The position numbers and the translations under genes were made by a program. From the NCBI GenBank assembly GCA_963846495.1, contig CAWJWP010000024.1:62001-126000 (forward strand): a stretch of DNA of 64,000 bases. Reading direction: 5' to 3'. Positions within the stretch are counted from its first letter, which is position 1, and each line of letters starts with the position of its first letter. The DNA is from DASYQD01 sp963846495 (lineage in GTDB: Bacteria > Acidobacteriota > Thermoanaerobaculia > Multivoradales > JAIOJS01). The notes under the pieces were generated by a model. That model was not told the origin of the DNA, searched no databases, and worked only from the letters and a program-made list of their open reading frames with translations. Below are positions 1-10,080 of this stretch, in pieces.

Positions 1-135
1 GGACCGGATGTTCGTGATCGAGGTGACCTGGACTCGGTTGCCGACGGCGACACCGAACAGCGCCTCGGAACCAGCCAGCATCCACAGGCAGACGAGAACG
101 GCCTGTCCTCCAAGCCGGCGAACACGAATTTTCAT
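1..135 (-). CDS. Partial secreted protein, N-terminus only
   Basis: Only the first 45 codons lie in the window; the gene continues past base 1. The start ATG (133-135) is preceded on the minus strand by a good Shine-Dalgarno (GAGGAAGG). The N-terminus has three basic residues (MKIRVRRLGG), a hydrophobic core (AVLVCLWMLAG) and a likely signal-peptidase region near residues 22-28, so the product is probably exported. Too little is visible to name a family. Confidence 0.6.
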   Translation of the reverse strand, partial: MKIRVRRLGGQAVLVCLWMLAGSEALFGVAVGNRVQVTSITNIRS

Positions 136-272
136 CGAATACCCTTCCTCTCGATGGGACCGTGCATGGCGTTGAGTCCGCGCGGCAGTGCAATTGCGTC
201 CCACCTCGGGCGCTGCCGCACTGCTGCCCTGACTGGAGACACCGCTGCGCAGTCTTTGTTGCGGGCCGGCTC

Positions 273-284
273 TACAATCTCCTT
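273..284 (+). promoter_or_regulatory. Candidate leaderless promoter (-10 TACAAT)
   Basis: TACAAT at 273-278 ends six bases before the GTG at 285, the spacing expected if transcription starts at or next to the start codon. No Shine-Dalgarno is visible. No convincing -35 is seen. Confidence 0.5.
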
Positions 285-560
285 GTGCGCTACGAGGACC
301 TCCCAGGCGCCGAGTTGGTTCTCCCCGGCATCGAGGACCTTCGGCGCGGCGTCGAGTCGGTGCCGGCATTGCTCGTCGCGATCGGCAGGCCGCGGCTCGC
401 GCGGCTCGGCTTCGACCTGCCGCCGGAGGGCGTCGCTCGACCGGAGCACCGCCTCTACGAATTGCTCGCCGCCGAGCACGGCGACGCTGCGCACTCCCGC
501 TACAACGCGCTCATTCGCCGCTTGGTGAGCTTCGAGCGCGCGGCGGCATGCGTCAGTTAG
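285..560 (+). CDS. Small partner protein of a nucleotidyltransferase, possible antitoxin
   Basis: 91-residue protein beginning VRYEDLPGAEL and containing LLVAIGRPRLARLG and AHSRYNALIRRLVSFERA. No family is named with certainty. Its coding sequence overlaps the next gene by 13 bases (its stop is at 558-560, the next ATG at 548), implying translational coupling. Partner size, order and overlap resemble antitoxin-toxin pairs built around nucleotidyltransferases, so it may be the cognate antitoxin or a substrate adaptor; that role is inference. The GTG start is chosen because the frame upstream (from 162) loses coding character and because of the -10-like TACAAT six bases before it. Confidence 0.55.
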   Translation: MRYEDLPGAELVLPGIEDLRRGVESVPALLVAIGRPRLARLGFDLPPEGVARPEHRLYELLAAEHGDAAHSRYNALIRRLVSFERAAACVS

Positions 561-1087
561 CTGACGCCGAACGGTTGGAGCGGTTCATGGCGGAGCTCGC
601 GCGCGCGGCGCGCAACCCGGCCAACGTCTACCTCACTGGCGGCGCCTGCGCGGTGCTGCTCGGCTGGCGCGGCACCACCCTCGACGTCGACCTCAAGCTC
701 GTTCCCGACGACGACGCACTGCTGCGCGCCATCGCGCGCCTCAAGGAGGAGCTGCAGATCAACGTCGAGCTCGCCGCGCCGGATCATTTCCTACCGGCTC
801 TGCCGCAGTGGCGAGAACGCAGCGTCTTCATCCGTCGCCACGATCCGCTCTCTTTCTTCCACTACGACTTCTACGCACAAGCGCTCGCCAAGATCGAACG
901 CGGGCACGAGCAGGACCTTCTCGATGCCGAATCGATGACCGCTGGCGGGCGGGTCGAGCCGGCCCAACTGCTCGAGCTCTTCGCCGCGATCGAGCCGGAG
1001 TTGTATCGCTTCCCTGCCGTCGACGCCCGCGACCTGCGCCGCCGCGTCGAGGAGTTCGTCGTCGGGCATCAGCGCGCTGGCGCGTAG
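548..1087 (+). CDS. DUF6036-like nucleotidyltransferase
   Basis: 179 residues. Residues about 28-52 read VYLTGGACAVLLGWRGTTLD followed by VDLKL. This is the GG...DxD arrangement of the polymerase-beta-type nucleotidyltransferase fold (the DUF6036 / AbiEii-related group). A nucleotidyl transfer to RNA, protein or a small molecule is the family expectation; the substrate is unknown. It is the second gene of an overlapping pair, so a toxin-antitoxin role is plausible. The C-terminal half (from about residue 90) is helical and charged with no recognised motif. The frame is intact. Confidence 0.65.
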   Translation: MRQLADAERLERFMAELARAARNPANVYLTGGACAVLLGWRGTTLDVDLKLVPDDDALLRAIARLKEELQINVELAAPDHFLPALPQWRERSVFIRRHDPLSFFHYDFYAQALAKIERGHEQDLLDAESMTAGGRVEPAQLLELFAAIEPELYRFPAVDARDLRRRVEEFVVGHQRAGA

Positions 1088-1156
1088 TAACCTATTGCCA
1101 CGAATCGCCTTGCGCGAGAGTCGACCGGGCGCGGATCTGCGGTGACTGGAGGGGGC

Positions 1157-2458
<1,302 letters not shown>

Positions 2459-2462
<4 letters not shown>

Positions 2463-2826
2463 CCCCGCCCGTCGACTCCGCCGCCGCCTCCGCACCGCCG
2501 CGCGAGCGCTCGCCGTTCCTGCTCGCGCTGGCGGTCCTCGCGGTGCTGGTGGCGGTGGGGGCGGCGAGCGTGCGCTCCTGGCGCGACCTCGCCGAGCAGC
2601 GCGCGCACGAGGCCGAGCTGCAGGCGGCGATCGCCAAGACCGAGGCGGCCGTGCGCGCCCTCGAGGAGCGCAACCGGCGGCTGGAGAGCGACCCGGTGAC
2701 GCTCGAGCGCTGGCGCGGCAGCAGCTCGGCCTCGTCAAGCCGGACGATCTGGTGGTGGTGTTCCCGGCCCCGGCGTTCGCACCGCCGCAACAGCCGCAGA
2801 CCGCGGCGCCGCCGCCGCGGCGCTGA
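2459..2826 (+). CDS. ftsB: FtsB/DivIC-type septum protein (one frameshift)
   Basis: Small bitopic division protein expected to form the FtsQBL-type complex. After a proline-rich start, residues about 18-38 form one membrane segment (FLLALAVLAVLVAVGAA). A coiled coil follows (QRAHEAELQAAIAKTEAAVR), then the DPVTLER motif and, in the next frame, ARQQLGLVKPDDLVVVFP, typical of DivIC proteins. A one-base deletion near 2710 separates the two parts. The TTG start at 2459 overlaps the enolase stop. The eno-ftsB order is found in many bacteria and supports the call. Confidence 0.82.
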
Positions 2827-3128
2827 CCGCGCGCGCCCAAGCTGCCGCTGCGACCGCTCGGTGCCGGTCGCCGCGCGCGAGCGTTGCCTCAGCGAGGGCC
2901 AGATCAGATCCAGCGGAGGCGGCGCGTCGGTTCTTTTTCCGGGACAGATCACCCAACGATTTCGGGCTGCCGTTCCCTTCTTGGGACGCCGGGATCCCGT
3001 TTCCCTCGGAGCCCCATCTGGCAGAACCCTTGCGCTGGGGGTGATCGCTCACATTCAAGCGAGCACCGGAGAGCACGAGGCGCTCCGGTCCAGCGGGGGC
3101 ATTCGCCCCAGAAGGAGATCTCTCCCCA
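2827..3128. other. Intergenic leader region upstream of secreted gene
   Basis: About 300 bases without a gene. It holds the sigma-54-like promoter (3019-3034) and, just before the next start, a strong Shine-Dalgarno (AGAAGGAGAT). Its base composition is less GC-rich than the neighbours. I see no RNA gene or repeat in the rest. Confidence 0.6.
3019..3034 (+). promoter_or_regulatory. Candidate sigma-54 (-24/-12) promoter
   Basis: TGGCAGAACCCTTGCG matches the RpoN consensus TGGCAC-N5-TTGCW at the invariant GG and GC with the required spacing. Mismatches are G for C at position 6 and G for W at the end. Transcription would start near 3046, about 80 bases before the start of the downstream secreted protein. 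An activator gene was not found nearby. Confidence 0.5.
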
Positions 3129-4460
3129 ATGCGCAGCCATCTGCGACTGATCACATTTCTCGCCGCGAACGCTCTCGCCGGCCTCTCACCCGCATCGGCC
3201 CTGGTCTACGAGCTCTCCGGCGAGCTCGCCAAGAATCATGGGCCCGGAGCGCCCCACACGTCCTTCGTCGGGGTCTGCCAGAACGACGGTGACGGCGACT
3301 GCCTGGACGATGCCCTGGAGAACCAGCTCGCGCAGTTGGTCAACCCCCAGTACTACTTCGATGAGGATGAGAGCTGCCCGACCCTGTTCCTCTACGCCCA
3401 GGTGCGCCCGGTGGGCCACGGCGTCGACGTCTGGCGGGTCGACGGCCGCCTCAAGCGCGTCAACGTCACCTATTTCTTTCTGTACGAGCGTGACTGCAAG
3501 CCGGGAATCCCAGTGATTGGCGGTCACCTGGGAGACAGCGAGCACGTCCGGTTTACGCTCACCAGCCAGAACTTGCGGTCCTGGACGCTGGAGAAAGGCA
3601 GGTTCTGGCGTCACAGCGGTAACTCGACCTTCCCCGCCAGTCACCTGAATTACATCGCCGGAGGTGCGAGCAGCTCGCGTCCCGTGGTCGCCGCCGACGA
3701 GGACGGACATGGATCCTGGGAAGCAGTCAGCCCCTACGACGACGACTGCTCGAGCGAGGACTCTCCCCTGGGCATTCGCGACTGTTTCACCGGCGGGTCC
3801 GTACGCACCTCGATCTATCAGGTGCTTCCGCTGCTGCACAACATCGGCGGCCCGGACCGCGGGCGGCTCAACGGTCCGGAAAGATGGCGCACCGGCACGC
3901 CTCACCTGACCGTCTCGGGCTCCCAGGTCTATACCGAGCGCAACGGGCGGCGCGAGTCCTGGCAGGGCGGCAACTCCAAGTTCTGCGGTTGGCAGTGCGC
4001 TTTCGCGGATGGAGACTGCCTCTCCCCCGTGGCCATGTGCTCGGGCGGCCTCAACGGCAAGCTCGACACGGAGGTCTTCAGCCGTCAATCGCGGCCGGTC
4101 ACGGCGGTGGACAACAACGGCCAGAGCATCCCCTACTCCTGCATCTTCCAGAGGAACGGCGCCTGGTATCCGAACACTGTGACCTGGACCTATCGCGGGC
4201 AGAATCCTCAAGGTCACTTGCTGTACACGGCCACCGACATCGGCGGCACCCACTTCTATCGCTTGTGGTACGCGGGCAACGTCGGCGTCAACGCGGAGCG
4301 TTGGATCCTGGAGTCGGTCGCGCCCAACGACTGGCAGGGACCGGCCCAGGTCCGGTGTGACCACTTCGACGTGAAGGGCAGCGGCAACGAGATCGACTTC
4401 AGCGGCCCGAGCGGCGCGTGCAGCAACGGCGTCTTGCAGGTCTGCTTACTGCCGCAGTAG
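3129..4460 (+). CDS. Secreted protein, possibly Vps62/DUF946-related
   Basis: 443 residues with an N-terminal signal peptide (MRSHLRLITFLAANALAGLS, cleavage near ASA-L). The middle contains PTLFLYAQVRP, VNVTYFFLYERDCKPG and GHLGDSEHVRFTL. The HxGDxE motif and following beta-rich text recall Vps62/DUF946-type proteins; this family link is tentative. Many cysteines (CQNDGDGDC, CGWQCAFADGDC, a C-terminal pair) suggest disulfides outside the cytoplasm. A strong SD and a sigma-54-like promoter precede it. Codon use is less GC-biased than in neighbouring housekeeping genes, which could mark horizontal transfer. It converges on the antiporter gene with seven bases between the stop codons. Confidence 0.6.
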   Translation: MRSHLRLITFLAANALAGLSPASALVYELSGELAKNHGPGAPHTSFVGVCQNDGDGDCLDDALENQLAQLVNPQYYFDEDESCPTLFLYAQVRPVGHGVDVWRVDGRLKRVNVTYFFLYERDCKPGIPVIGGHLGDSEHVRFTLTSQNLRSWTLEKGRFWRHSGNSTFPASHLNYIAGGASSSRPVVAADEDGHGSWEAVSPYDDDCSSEDSPLGIRDCFTGGSVRTSIYQVLPLLHNIGGPDRGRLNGPERWRTGTPHLTVSGSQVYTERNGRRESWQGGNSKFCGWQCAFADGDCLSPVAMCSGGLNGKLDTEVFSRQSRPVTAVDNNGQSIPYSCIFQRNGAWYPNTVTWTYRGQNPQGHLLYTATDIGGTHFYRLWYAGNVGVNAERWILESVAPNDWQGPAQVRCDHFDVKGSGNEIDFSGPSGACSNGVLQVCLLPQ

Positions 4461-4467
4461 GCCGAGC

Positions 4468-5865
4468 TCAGTGACCTTCGGCGGCGCTGGCGGCCGCCTC
4501 GCGGCGCGCTCGCGCCGCCTCCGCGGCCGCTCGGCGCCGATCGCCGCGCGCGAGCGTCCACTTGAGCAGCGGCGGCGTCACCAGCGTGGTGACGATCACC
4601 ATGATGACGACGGCGGAGAAGACCGCCGGGCTCACCACGCGCCGCTCGCCGAGCACGAGCTGCGCGCCGACGGCGGCGAAGATGAGGCCGACCTCGCCGC
4701 GCGGGATCATCCCCACTGCGACGGAGAGGCGGTCGAGGCCGCGCTCGACGACGCCGGCCGCGCAGGCGAGCTTGCCGAGGATCGCCGCCAGGGTGAGCAG
4801 CGCCGCGAAGCCGAGCACCTCGGCGCGCGCGAAGGAGGCGAGGTCGACCTCGACGCCCATGCGCACGAAGAAGATCGGCACCAGAACGGTGGCGATCGGC
4901 TGCAACAGCTCCTCGAGCGGGTGCTCCTTGCGGTCGCTGGCGTCGTGGAAGTGCACCTCGTCGAGGATGAGGCCGGCGGCGAAGGCGCCGACGATGGTGG
5001 CGAGCTCGATCAAGTTGGCGAGGTAGGCGAGGAGGAAGCAGAAGACGAGGCTCGCCACCAGCAGCATGCCGCGCATCTGCAGCCGCGCCGCCAGGCGCAG
5101 CAGCCGCCGCGACACCCAGCCGCCGATCGCGAAGGCGGCGAAGAGGAAGATCGCCGCTTTGAGGACGATCCAGCCGACGCTGAGCGCATCGAGCTCGTCG
5201 CCGCGGTTGCTGGCGCGGATCGAGCCGGTGACGACGGCGAGCACGACGAGGCCGAGCACGTCGTCGATGACCGCCGCGCCGAGCACGATCTTCGACTCGC
5301 GCCGCTGCAGTTTGCCGAGGTCGGCGAGCACCCGCGCGGTGATGCCGACACTGGTCGCACAGAGCGTGGCGCCGATGAAGACGTGCAGCAGCGTCGGCTC
5401 GTCGGGCAGCATCCACGCCGAGAGGCCCCAGCCGAGGAGCATCGGCGCGACGACGCCGAGGACGGCGACGAAGAGGCTCGACCAGCCCACCGCCCGCATC
5501 TCGGCGACATCGGACTCCAGGCCGACCTGGAAGAGCAGCACGATGACGCCGAGCTCGGCGAGGATACGGATACCGGCGTCGCCGCCGAGGAGCTCGAGCC
5601 CGTCCCAGCCGAGAAGCGCCACGTTGCCGAGCAGCACGCCGGCGAGCAGCTCGCCGAGCACCGCCGGCTGGCGAAGGCGCTCCGCCGCCCAGCCGCCCAG
5701 CTTGGCGGCGGCGAGGATGACGACGAGGCCGAGAAGGACCGGCGCCACCGGGTTGGCGTGGCTGGCGTCGGGCTCGCCGGCGTGCGGAGGTGGGGTCGGT
5801 GCCTCCGCGAGCAGCGGCGCGAGGGCCAGCGCCAGGAGCAAGAGCGCGAGTAGAGCGCGACGCAC
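4468..5865 (-). CDS. CPA2-family cation/proton antiporter (Kef/NapA type)
   Basis: 465 residues, inner membrane. A signal-like first segment (residues 1-20) and a proline-rich periplasmic stretch precede about 12 membrane segments. Residues 199-206 (VIDDVLGL) give the paired Asp of electrogenic CPA2 exchangers (D201, D202). GELLAGVLLG, LFQVGLESD and PRGEVGLIFA are further family motifs. No TrkA-N regulatory domain follows. Function is K+ or Na+ exchange for H+, ion not decidable. The GTG start at 5865 is chosen because TAGCAT (5872-5877) ends six bases before it and there is no Shine-Dalgarno. The short charged C-terminus is Ala/Arg-rich. Confidence 0.85.
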   Translation of the reverse strand: MRRALLALLLLALALAPLLAEAPTPPPHAGEPDASHANPVAPVLLGLVVILAAAKLGGWAAERLRQPAVLGELLAGVLLGNVALLGWDGLELLGGDAGIRILAELGVIVLLFQVGLESDVAEMRAVGWSSLFVAVLGVVAPMLLGWGLSAWMLPDEPTLLHVFIGATLCATSVGITARVLADLGKLQRRESKIVLGAAVIDDVLGLVVLAVVTGSIRASNRGDELDALSVGWIVLKAAIFLFAAFAIGGWVSRRLLRLAARLQMRGMLLVASLVFCFLLAYLANLIELATIVGAFAAGLILDEVHFHDASDRKEHPLEELLQPIATVLVPIFFVRMGVEVDLASFARAEVLGFAALLTLAAILGKLACAAGVVERGLDRLSVAVGMIPRGEVGLIFAAVGAQLVLGERRVVSPAVFSAVVIMVIVTTLVTPPLLKWTLARGDRRRAAAEAARARREAAASAAEGH

Positions 5866-5877
5866 CGTCGCATGCTA
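5866..5877 (-). promoter_or_regulatory. Candidate leaderless promoter of antiporter gene
   Basis: On the minus strand TAGCAT (5877-5872) is followed by six bases and then the GTG start. No Shine-Dalgarno is visible. Confidence 0.45.
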
Positions 5878-5982
5878 GCGGCGCAGCATCGACTCGCGCG
5901 TCATCGTCGCTGCGGCAACGCGCAACCTGCGATTTCGATCCGGATGCTGCCAGCGCGGAATCTCAGGTCTGCGGCGCGACGT

Positions 5983-5995
5983 TATGCTCTGCGCC
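5983..5995 (+). promoter_or_regulatory. Candidate leaderless promoter of mfd
   Basis: TATGCT at 5983-5988 ends seven bases before TTG 5996. The alternative start ATG 5984 lies inside this hexamer and has no ribosome site, which favours the TTG. Confidence 0.45.
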
Positions 5996-8900
5996 TTGTC
6001 CGGCGTCTGGGCCGATCTCGCCCGCACGCTGCGTAGCAGTGTGCCTTATCGCCGGCTCCGCGACGAGCTGGGGGAGGTGGTGCGCCTGCCGGCCGGCGCG
6101 GCGGCGTGGGTGGGCGAGCTGCTCGCGGCCGACCTCGGGCGGCCGCTGCTGGTCGTCGTGCCGCACGAGGCGGACGCGCTGGCGTGGGTCGAGGCCGTGC
6201 GCCTCATCAGCGGCGACGACCGCGCGCTCTACTTTCCGGCGCCCAGCCTGACCCCTTACCAGGAGGGCGGCAGCTCGCTGCCGGTGCGGACGCAGGAGGT
6301 GTTGGCGCTCGATCGCCTGCTCGGCGCGGCGACGGACCTCACGAACGTGACGGCGCTCCTGGTGACGCCGCGCGCGCTCTTCCAGCGCCTGCCGCTCGCA
6401 GCCGAGCTGCGGCGGCGCACGTTGCAGCTCGCGCCGGGCGAGGACTGGCCGCGCGAGCTGCTCGTCGAGCACGTGACCGAAGCCGGCTATCAGCGCGTCG
6501 ACCTCGTGGCGCAGGTGGGAGACGCGGCGGTGCGTGGCGGCGTGCTCGACGTCTGGCCGCCGGGCGAGCCGCTGCCGCTGCGGCTCGACCTCTTCGGCGA
6601 CACGCTGGAGACGATCCGCGCCTTCGACCCGGTGAGCCAGCGCTCCGGCGAGGCGCTGCCCTCGGTTCGCCTCCTGCCGCTGACGCTCTTCGACGGCGGC
6701 GCGCAGGCGCGCGCTCAGCTGGCGCGCTCGCTCGCAGCGCAGCTGCAGGCGCAGCTCGAGCCCGGGCGGCGGCTGCCGATGGAGGCGCAGGAGCGGCTCC
6801 ACGGCCTCACGCAAGGAGTGCCGTTCGCGGGGTGGGAGGCGCTGCTGCCGCTCGCCGCCGAGGCGACGACGTCGCTCGCCGAGCTGCTGCCCGGCTCGCT
6901 GCCCGTCGTCGTCGACCCGCCGACGCTCGGCGAGGAGATCGAGCTCTTCGCACGTCGGATCGAGGAGGACTACGAGGTGCGGCGCGCGCATGGCGAGCTG
7001 ACGGCGCCGCCGGAGTCGCTGCTCGTGCCGGCGGCCGACGTCGCCGCGTTCGTCGAAGCGGCGCCGCTGCGGATCGGCGGCGGGCCGCCCGCGTCGCCGG
7101 GGCACATCGCGGCTCGCGCGGCGTCGACGGATGGTGCGCAGAGCGCACCCTACGACGCGCGCCGCATCCCAGGCGGCGAACCCGGCCGCGGCAGCGACCA
7201 CGAAGGTAGGGTGCGCTCTGCGCACCATCCGTCCGCCGCCATCGACTTCGGCGGCTCTCCCACCGACATCCTCCACGGCCAGCTCCCGCGGCTGCCGCGC
7301 GAGGTCGACGCCGCGCGCGCCCGCGGCGAGCGCTTCCTCCTCGTCGCCGAGGAGGATCACCACGGCAACCTCGCCGAGCTGCTCGCCGGCCGTGACATCG
7401 CGCTCGGCCGCAACGGCATCGAGCTCGTCGCGGGCGAGATCAGCCGCGGCTTCCGCCTGCCTCCGGCCGGCGTCGTCGTCTTCGGCGAGCCGCAGCTCTG
7501 GCCGCGCCGCCCGAGCCTCGCCGAAGGCACCGCCCGCCGGCCCGGCAAGCGCGCTCGCTTCGGCGCCTTCCTCTCGGGTCTACGCGATCTCAAGGTGGGC
7601 GACTACGTCGTCCACGTCGACCACGGCATCGGCCAGTTCCTCGGTCTGCGCACGGTTGCGCCGGACAGTGCCGGGCCCGCGCCGCTGCCCACCACGTTGC
7701 GCGACGCCGCGCCGCAGACCGGCGGCGCCGTCGAGGTGATGGAGCTCTCCTACTCCGGCGGCAAGACCCTGCTGCTGCCGCTCTCGCGCATCGATCAGGT
7801 GCAGAAGTACGGCGGCATCGAGGGCATCGCACCCAAGCTCGACCAGCTCGGCGGCGCCTCGTGGAACAAGACGCAGGACCGCGTGCGCCGGAGCGTCAAG
7901 CAGCTCGCCATCAACCTGCTCGAGCTCTACGCGCAGCGGCAGATGGCGAAGGCGCCGGCGATGGGGCGCGGCTCCGACCTCGAGCAGCAGTTCATCGCCA
8001 CCTTCGCCTACGACGAGACCGACGACCAGCTGGAGGCGATCCAGGCCATCTTCGAGGACCTGCAGCGCGAGCAGCCGATGGACCGCCTGCTCTGCGGCGA
8101 CGTCGGCTTCGGCAAGACCGAGGTGGCGATGCGCGCCGCTTTCCGCGCCGTCGACAACGGCTACCAGGTGGCGGTGCTCGCGCCCACCACGATTCTCGCC
8201 GACCAGCACCTCGAGACCTTTCGCAAGCGTCTCGAAGGGATGCCGGTCACCGTCGAGATGGTGTCGCGCTTCCGCACGCCGCAGGAGATCAAGGACATCC
8301 GCGACCGCGCCAAGGCGGGCAAGGTCGACATCCTCATCGGCACCCATCGCCTGCTGTCGAAGGACATCTCGCTGCCGCGCCTGGCGCTGCTCATCATCGA
8401 CGAGGAGCAGCGCTTCGGCGTGGCGCACAAGGAGCGGCTGCGCGAGATGAAGAAGACGCTCCACGTGCTGGCGATGTCGGCGACGCCGGTGCCGCGCACG
8501 CTGCAGCTCTCGCTCGCCGGCGTGCGCGACCTGTCGGTGATCGAGACGCCGCCGCGCGACCGGATGGCGGTGGAGACGGCGATCCTCCCGCACACGAGCG
8601 AGCTGGTGCGCGAGGCGATCGAGTACGAGCGCGAGCGCGGCGGCCAGATCTACTACGTCTACAACAAGGTCGAGGACATCGACCTGATGGCGGGCTGGCT
8701 GCGCGACCTCGTGCCCGGGCTGCGCGTCACCGTCGGCCACGGCCAGATGGACGAGCAGGAGCTGTCGCGGCGCATGCACGCCTTCACCGCCGGCGACTAC
8801 GACCTGCTGCTCGCCTCGACGATCATCGAGAACGGCATCCACATCCCGCGCGTCAACACCATGCTGGTGCACAACGCGCAGCGCTTCGGGCTGGCGCAGC

Positions 8901-9618
8901 TCTACCAGCTGCGCGGGCGGGTGGGGCGCAGCAACACGCTCGCCTATTGCTACCTGCTGGTGCCGTCCGACCGCGTGCTGCCGATCGACGCGAGGAAGCG
9001 GCTCGACGCCCTGCGCGACTTCTCCGAGCTCGGCGCCGGCTTCCGCATCGCGGCGCGCGACCTCGAGATCCGCGGCGCCGGCAACATGCTGGGCGCCGAG
9101 CAGAGCGGCCACATCGCCGCCGTCGGCATCGAGACCTACATGAGGCTCCTCGAGCAGACGATGCGCGAGCTGCGCGGCGAGATCGTCGAGGAGACGCCCT
9201 CGGCGACGCTCGACCTGCCGGTGCCGATGGCGATCCCCACCGACTACATCGACAACGCCAACCTGCGCATGGAGGTCTACCGGAAGATCGCCAGCGGCGA
9301 AGTCGAGCCCGAAGCGATGCTCGCCGAGCTGCGCGACCGCTTCGGCCCGCCGCCGCAGGCCGTCCACCAGCTGCTCGAAGTGGCGCGCCTGAAGCGCCTC
9401 GCCGAGCGCCTGCGCGTGCAGTCGCTGTCGTGGCAGAAGGGCGAGCTCGTCATCCGCCTCCGCCGCGACGCCCGCATCGACCCCGACCGCCTCGTCGAGC
9501 TGGTGTCGACGCGGCCGGCGACGCCAGCTTCTCGCCCAACGGCGTGCTCACCCTCAAGACGCGCGGCGGCGACCTCATCGACGTCGCGCGCGGGACGCTC
9601 GAGCGGCTAGCGTCGTAA
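5996..9618 (+). CDS. mfd: Transcription-repair coupling factor Mfd (one frameshift)
   Basis: ATP-dependent translocase that removes stalled RNA polymerase and recruits UvrA. About 1207 residues. The UvrB-like N-terminal half ends near residue 375. The RNA-polymerase interacting domain starts near residue 534 (VGDYVVHVDHGIGQFLGL). Helicase motifs follow: Walker A GDVGFGKTE (about residue 700), DEEQ box (IIDEEQRFGV), SATPVPRTLQ and QLRGRVGRS, then the C-terminal UvrA-binding domain. Residues about 377-413 are encoded by an in-frame 108-bp palindromic element (7126-7233), between the N-terminal and RID parts. A one-base deletion near 9510-9530 shifts the last 35 codons; the other frame gives the expected end (SFSPNGVLTLKTRGGDL). 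The TTG start follows a -10-like hexamer. Confidence 0.93.
7126..7233 (+). repeat. 108-bp palindromic element inserted in frame in mfd
   Basis: A perfect 28-bp inverted repeat (7126-7153 and 7206-7233) flanks a 52-base loop. Each arm is itself a hairpin: GGTGCGC-AGA-GCGCACC in the left arm and its complement in the right. The CCCTAC/GTAGGG ends face inward. The total is exactly 36 codons, open in the mfd frame, so Mfd gains 36 residues rich in Arg, Gly, Ser and His. It resembles REP doublets and, by its coding location, the Rickettsia palindromic elements. Confidence 0.9.
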
Positions 9619-9623
9619 TCGGC

Positions 9624-9660
9624 TTGCCGACAGCCGTCGAGCGATCTATATTGATCGCGG
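9624..9660 (+). promoter_or_regulatory. Leaderless promoter with -35 and -10
   Basis: TTGCCG (9624-9629), a 17-base spacer and TATATT (9647-9652) form a good sigma-70 type promoter; ATG 9661 follows eight bases later. This is the clearest leaderless promoter in the window. Confidence 0.65.
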
Positions 9661-10080
9661 ATGGCGACGAAGCGTGCGTCGCCGGCTCGCCGGCGAACGA
9701 GCCTCGCGGCGGGACGGAAGCGGGTTCTGGTCGTCCTGTTCGTTCCCAGCGTCGAACGGGATGGAGTGACGTCGATCGACCAGGCACGCTGGGTAGATGC
9801 CGCCCTGGAGATGTTCGGGCGCGTGTTCGGCGGCGCTACGGCCTACCCGAAAGCCAAAGGAGTCTGGCGTGACGACGAAGCCGGCGGCGCCCTCGTCCAA
9901 GACGAGCCCGTCGTCATCCACTGCTATACGACTCCACAGGCAATCGAGGCAGCGGACAACCTGGCAGCGCTCGGGGAATTCTGTCGAACGATGGGTCGCG
10001 AGACGAACCAAGGAGAGGTCGGACTGGTGATCGGTGACGAGTACTTCGCCATTCAGGACTTCGCGGAGGTCGAGCCATGA
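9661..10080 (+). CDS. Hypothetical protein, first gene of an overlapping pair
   Basis: 139 residues, not recognised. A basic N-terminus (MATKRASPARRR) is followed by a beta-alpha pattern: RVLVVLFVPSVERDG, WVDAALEMFGRVFGGAT and EPVVIHCYTTPQAIEAAD, ending QGEVGLVIGDEYFAIQDF. It looks like a small soluble alpha/beta protein. The stop overlaps the start of the next gene (ATGA at 10077-10080), so the two are probably made together. No membrane segment or signal peptide. The pair sits alone between mfd and a REP doublet, a setting compatible with a small accessory module; no function is assigned. Confidence 0.65.
   Translation: MATKRASPARRRTSLAAGRKRVLVVLFVPSVERDGVTSIDQARWVDAALEMFGRVFGGATAYPKAKGVWRDDEAGGALVQDEPVVIHCYTTPQAIEAADNLAALGEFCRTMGRETNQGEVGLVIGDEYFAIQDFAEVEP

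Noticed and set aside
2463..3292. Continuation of the enolase frame into the downstream gene region
   Set aside because: After the frameshift this frame gives low-complexity Arg/Ser text except for the ftsB portion, which is annotated separately.
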